NCBI GenBank assembly: GCA_965649825.1
Contig: OZ287695.1
Span: forward strand, 992,001 to 1,056,000
Source: Penicillus capitatus
Taxonomy: Eukaryota > Chlorophyta
Direction of reading: 5' to 3'
DNA: 64,000 bases
Of the stretch, positions 62,056 to 64,000 are shown piece by piece; position 1 is the first letter of the stretch; each line of letters begins with the position of its first letter. The notes under the pieces were generated by a model. That model was not told where the DNA came from and did no database searches. It was given only the letters and a program-made list of their open reading frames with translations. The position numbers and the translations under genes are program-made.

Positions 62056-62620
62056 GGACTCCCCCAGCGGTTGACATAACGTCCTCGAGCCAACCGCTCC
62101 AACGGGGAGCGAACAGCCAACGACGCAACAGTACAGTAGTACGGCGCACGGTAGGAGTACGACGACAACAGAAAAGACAACGACGCACTGGCCGTCCTAA
62201 ACGGTCCAGCGCCACAGGAAAACGGTCGGATGGCGAAACGCCTCTTGCGTTTCGAATAAAATGTGTCGCTCCGCCGCGCAATGCTGCCCCACGTCCACTG
62301 CGTTATTGGGGGCAGTGGCGGCGCGACTACTGGTCGCAGCTGCCTGCGCAGGACGGAGGACGGGACGGACAGGGAAACGGATAGGGCCTAGGTGCAGTGG
62401 CCACGCCCGCGCTCGAGGAAGACACAGTCGCGCAGTCGGCCGCGCGTGTCTGTCGACTCGGCCGGGTCGGGACATCGTCGTCTCCGCAGCTGCAGCCGCA
62501 GCGTCTTCGCTTGGCCGCTGACGGGTCGGAAATCGCTTCGGCAGGGCTACCACTGACGGCAGCACCTCGCTCCTCCACGGTGGCATTGAGGGCGCCACCT
62601 ACCCCGGAGGTCCACCACAC

Positions 62621-62826
62621 TAACGGGAATACATACGACTAGCGCGCCGCGGTCAGCGCGAACGCGCAGCGTCGGACGGAGGAACAGGACCTGAGTGAAT
62701 GCAAACACTACAGGTTGAGGCGTACAGTCAGCTAAATAGTCCTCGGTCCCCGCGAACCGCCGTCCCATCAGGAAGCGGACAGCGTGTCCGGTCCGCGGGG
62801 CCGCAACCGTAAACGCGTACCCGTCA
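62621..62826. repeat. Right 206-bp terminal repeat
   Basis: Identical by eye to the left repeat. It abuts the ATG of the PAN-like gene and so may now supply its promoter and 5' leader. Confidence 0.9.
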
Positions 62827-63354
62827 ATGTCCGCTAACGCAGCTCTGTTCGTCTTTGCCGCACTTCTCTGCCTCCACGCGGCAAGATCCCTTCCTCTACC
62901 AGAAACCCTTAATGGCGACTGTTTGCTGTTCTGGTAGGCGAGTGCCTACCGTCCCATCACAGAGTCCGTCGTCGACGAAAATGGACACGTCGTCGGAAAA
63001 CTGTTCTTGAAAGAAGGAGTCGCCAATCCAAGTATGGTTGGCTGTGTGGCGAAATCTCCCTCTTCTTGACTGTCCTCGCGTGTGTGAAGTCTACGATGAG
63101 AAGGACGACGACAATGACTACTACTTGCGTCCAGCGCGTACTTGGGAGGAATGCAGAGATATGATGTGCGAAAAGGGTATGTTACTCGTTCTATTGAACC
63201 AAAGGACGAATGGCTGCATGTAGGTGAGGATATTGAATGGGAATTTCACCCTCAAGATTCAAGCGTCTTTTTAAACTGCGAGGGATTCGATGACACCGAA
63301 TCCATCGACGAAATCAAGCCGGGTTGGATAAGAGGCAGGTGCAAAGAAAAGTAA
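62827..63354 (+). CDS. Small secreted PAN/Apple-domain protein (c)
   Basis: Exons 62827-62880, 62938-63031, 63090-63176 and 63224-63354 give 121 residues. The signal peptide is MSANAALFVFAALLCLHA and exon 2 reads ASAYRPITESVVDENGH. The mature part has DEKDDDNDYYLRPARTWEEC, RDMMCEKGEDIEWEF, VFLNCEGF and KPGWIRGRC. Intron 1 (62881-62937) is GC-AG. The start codon comes from the target-site duplication of the element just upstream, so the protein is intact while its original promoter lies nearly 1 kb away. It is related to copies at 14891 and 40715. Confidence 0.78.
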
Positions 63355-63930
63355 ACGCATCTCCTAACAAGAGAAGAGCCTATCTCATTCTATTCGGTAT
63401 AAGTTCTGGAGATTTCGAATGACTCTCTGGATCCATCCGGTCACCTTACAGTATTCGATGTAATGATGAGCAGCGCAGCTGTTGTTTAGCCCGGACTCAC
63501 GACGCGCGTCTTCTCCGACGAACATGCGAAGCGAACGAGGATCGCTATTCTCGCCGATTTCTTCCTATCCGCATGCTCACCTAGCTTTTTTCGCGGCAGA
63601 TACCCGGTCTTTGAAATCGGGACTGTCAGGAGGCCACATGCACGCCCGCGAAGATTGGTAGGCGACAGTACGAAATATCGAGGAGGATGGGTAGATACAT
63701 GCTGCAGAGGTGAAAGGTTCTTTCGCGCAAGGCTATCGAGACGCTGAAGACGCTAATGACAGCATCCAATCATCGGCCACCATCCAGAAGCACCATGTCT
63801 ACATTGAGCCAGAACGCGTAACTCTTTATACTAATGCAACGACATCTTTTTGATCAATTGATCTGTAATTGTAGGCATCGGTTTCATCGAATTTCCGCAC
63901 GTTAAGCAAGAACAGTGAAAAATATTAGTA
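63355..63930. other. Duplicated 3' flank, no gene seen
   Basis: 63355-63775 matches 41236-41680, then becomes unique and AT-richer. No coding content is supported. Confidence 0.5.
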
Positions 63931-64000
63931 GGTGTTAATCTAAAGATGTTATCCGGTGTTAATCTAAAGATGTTATCCGGTGTTAATCTAAAGATGTTAT
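63931..64000. repeat. 24-bp tandem repeat running off the window end
   Basis: Units of GGTGTTAATCTAAAGATGTT plus ATCC occur at 63931, 63955 and 63979, identical and contiguous. The last is cut by the window edge, so the array may be longer. Confidence 0.95.

Larger units (their letters stand above)
61850..62826. mobile_element. Young 977-bp element with terminal direct repeats (TRIM-like)
   Basis: Two identical 206-bp direct repeats (61850-62055 and 62621-62826) flank 565 bp of GC-rich DNA. The termini are TAACGGG and CCCGTCA, a near-inverted pair as in LTRs. The 5 bases ATGTC occur immediately on both sides (61845-61849 and 62827-62831) and once only in the empty sites at 14891 and 40715, so they are a target-site duplication. 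No gag, protease, reverse transcriptase or transposase is encoded. It is best described as a non-autonomous LTR-type element in miniature. I did not find a convincing primer-binding site. Confidence 0.85.

Noticed and set aside
62056-62620. Captured gene inside the terminal-repeat element
   Set aside because: Open frames exist on both strands because the DNA is GC-rich and poor in stops, but none has recognisable protein character.
63931-64000. CRISPR-like array
   Set aside because: The units are directly contiguous with no spacers, in a eukaryotic genome. It is a plain tandem repeat.

Overview
This is nuclear DNA from a photosynthetic eukaryotic microbe. The genes are compact and split by many tiny introns (about 28-60 nt, mostly GT-AG with a clear minority of GC-AG). 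A plastid-type phytoene desaturase shows the organism makes carotenoids. Paired with SPINDLY-type O-fucosyltransferases, PAN/Apple-domain secreted proteins and a Pmp-repeat surface protein, this fits an alga or alga-derived protist, possibly an alveolate. I cannot name the species from sequence alone.

Left half (1-41.7 kb) is an expanded, secretion-oriented region built by duplication. A cassette of [trypsin-ankyrin gene (-), trypsin-ankyrin gene (-), SPINDLY (+), unknown conserved stretch, small secreted PAN-like gene (+)] occurs at about 2.4-15.6 kb and again at about 28.2-41.7 kb, in direct orientation, offset by about 25.8 kb. A truncated SPINDLY copy lies at 1-846. A third copy of the PAN-like unit alone lies at 61.45-63.75 kb. 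Between the two cassettes sit a two-domain PAN protein (16.6-17.4 kb, -), a large Pmp-repeat membrane protein (19.8-25.3 kb, +) and one hypothetical gene.

The four trypsin-ankyrin genes are the most striking content. After splicing, each reads as signal sequence, S1 serine protease with His/Asp/Ser intact, charged linker, then 5, 8, 5 or 9 ankyrin repeats. Each repeat is its own phase-0 exon. I do not know this combination as an established family.

Right half (42.4-60 kb) is a dense run of mostly single-copy genes: STRA6-like receptor, small secreted Cys protein, SET-domain methyltransferase, OPA3, NAT10, phytoene desaturase, CRM-domain protein, D-2-hydroxyacid dehydrogenase, transaldolase-like protein and taxilin. 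The third PAN-like gene at 62.8 kb carries a young 977-bp element with identical 206-bp terminal direct repeats. It is inserted exactly at the start codon, and its 5-bp target duplication (ATGTC) regenerates the ATG.

All exon structures were read by eye from reading frame, splice signals and comparison between paralogous copies. No transcript data or database search was available.
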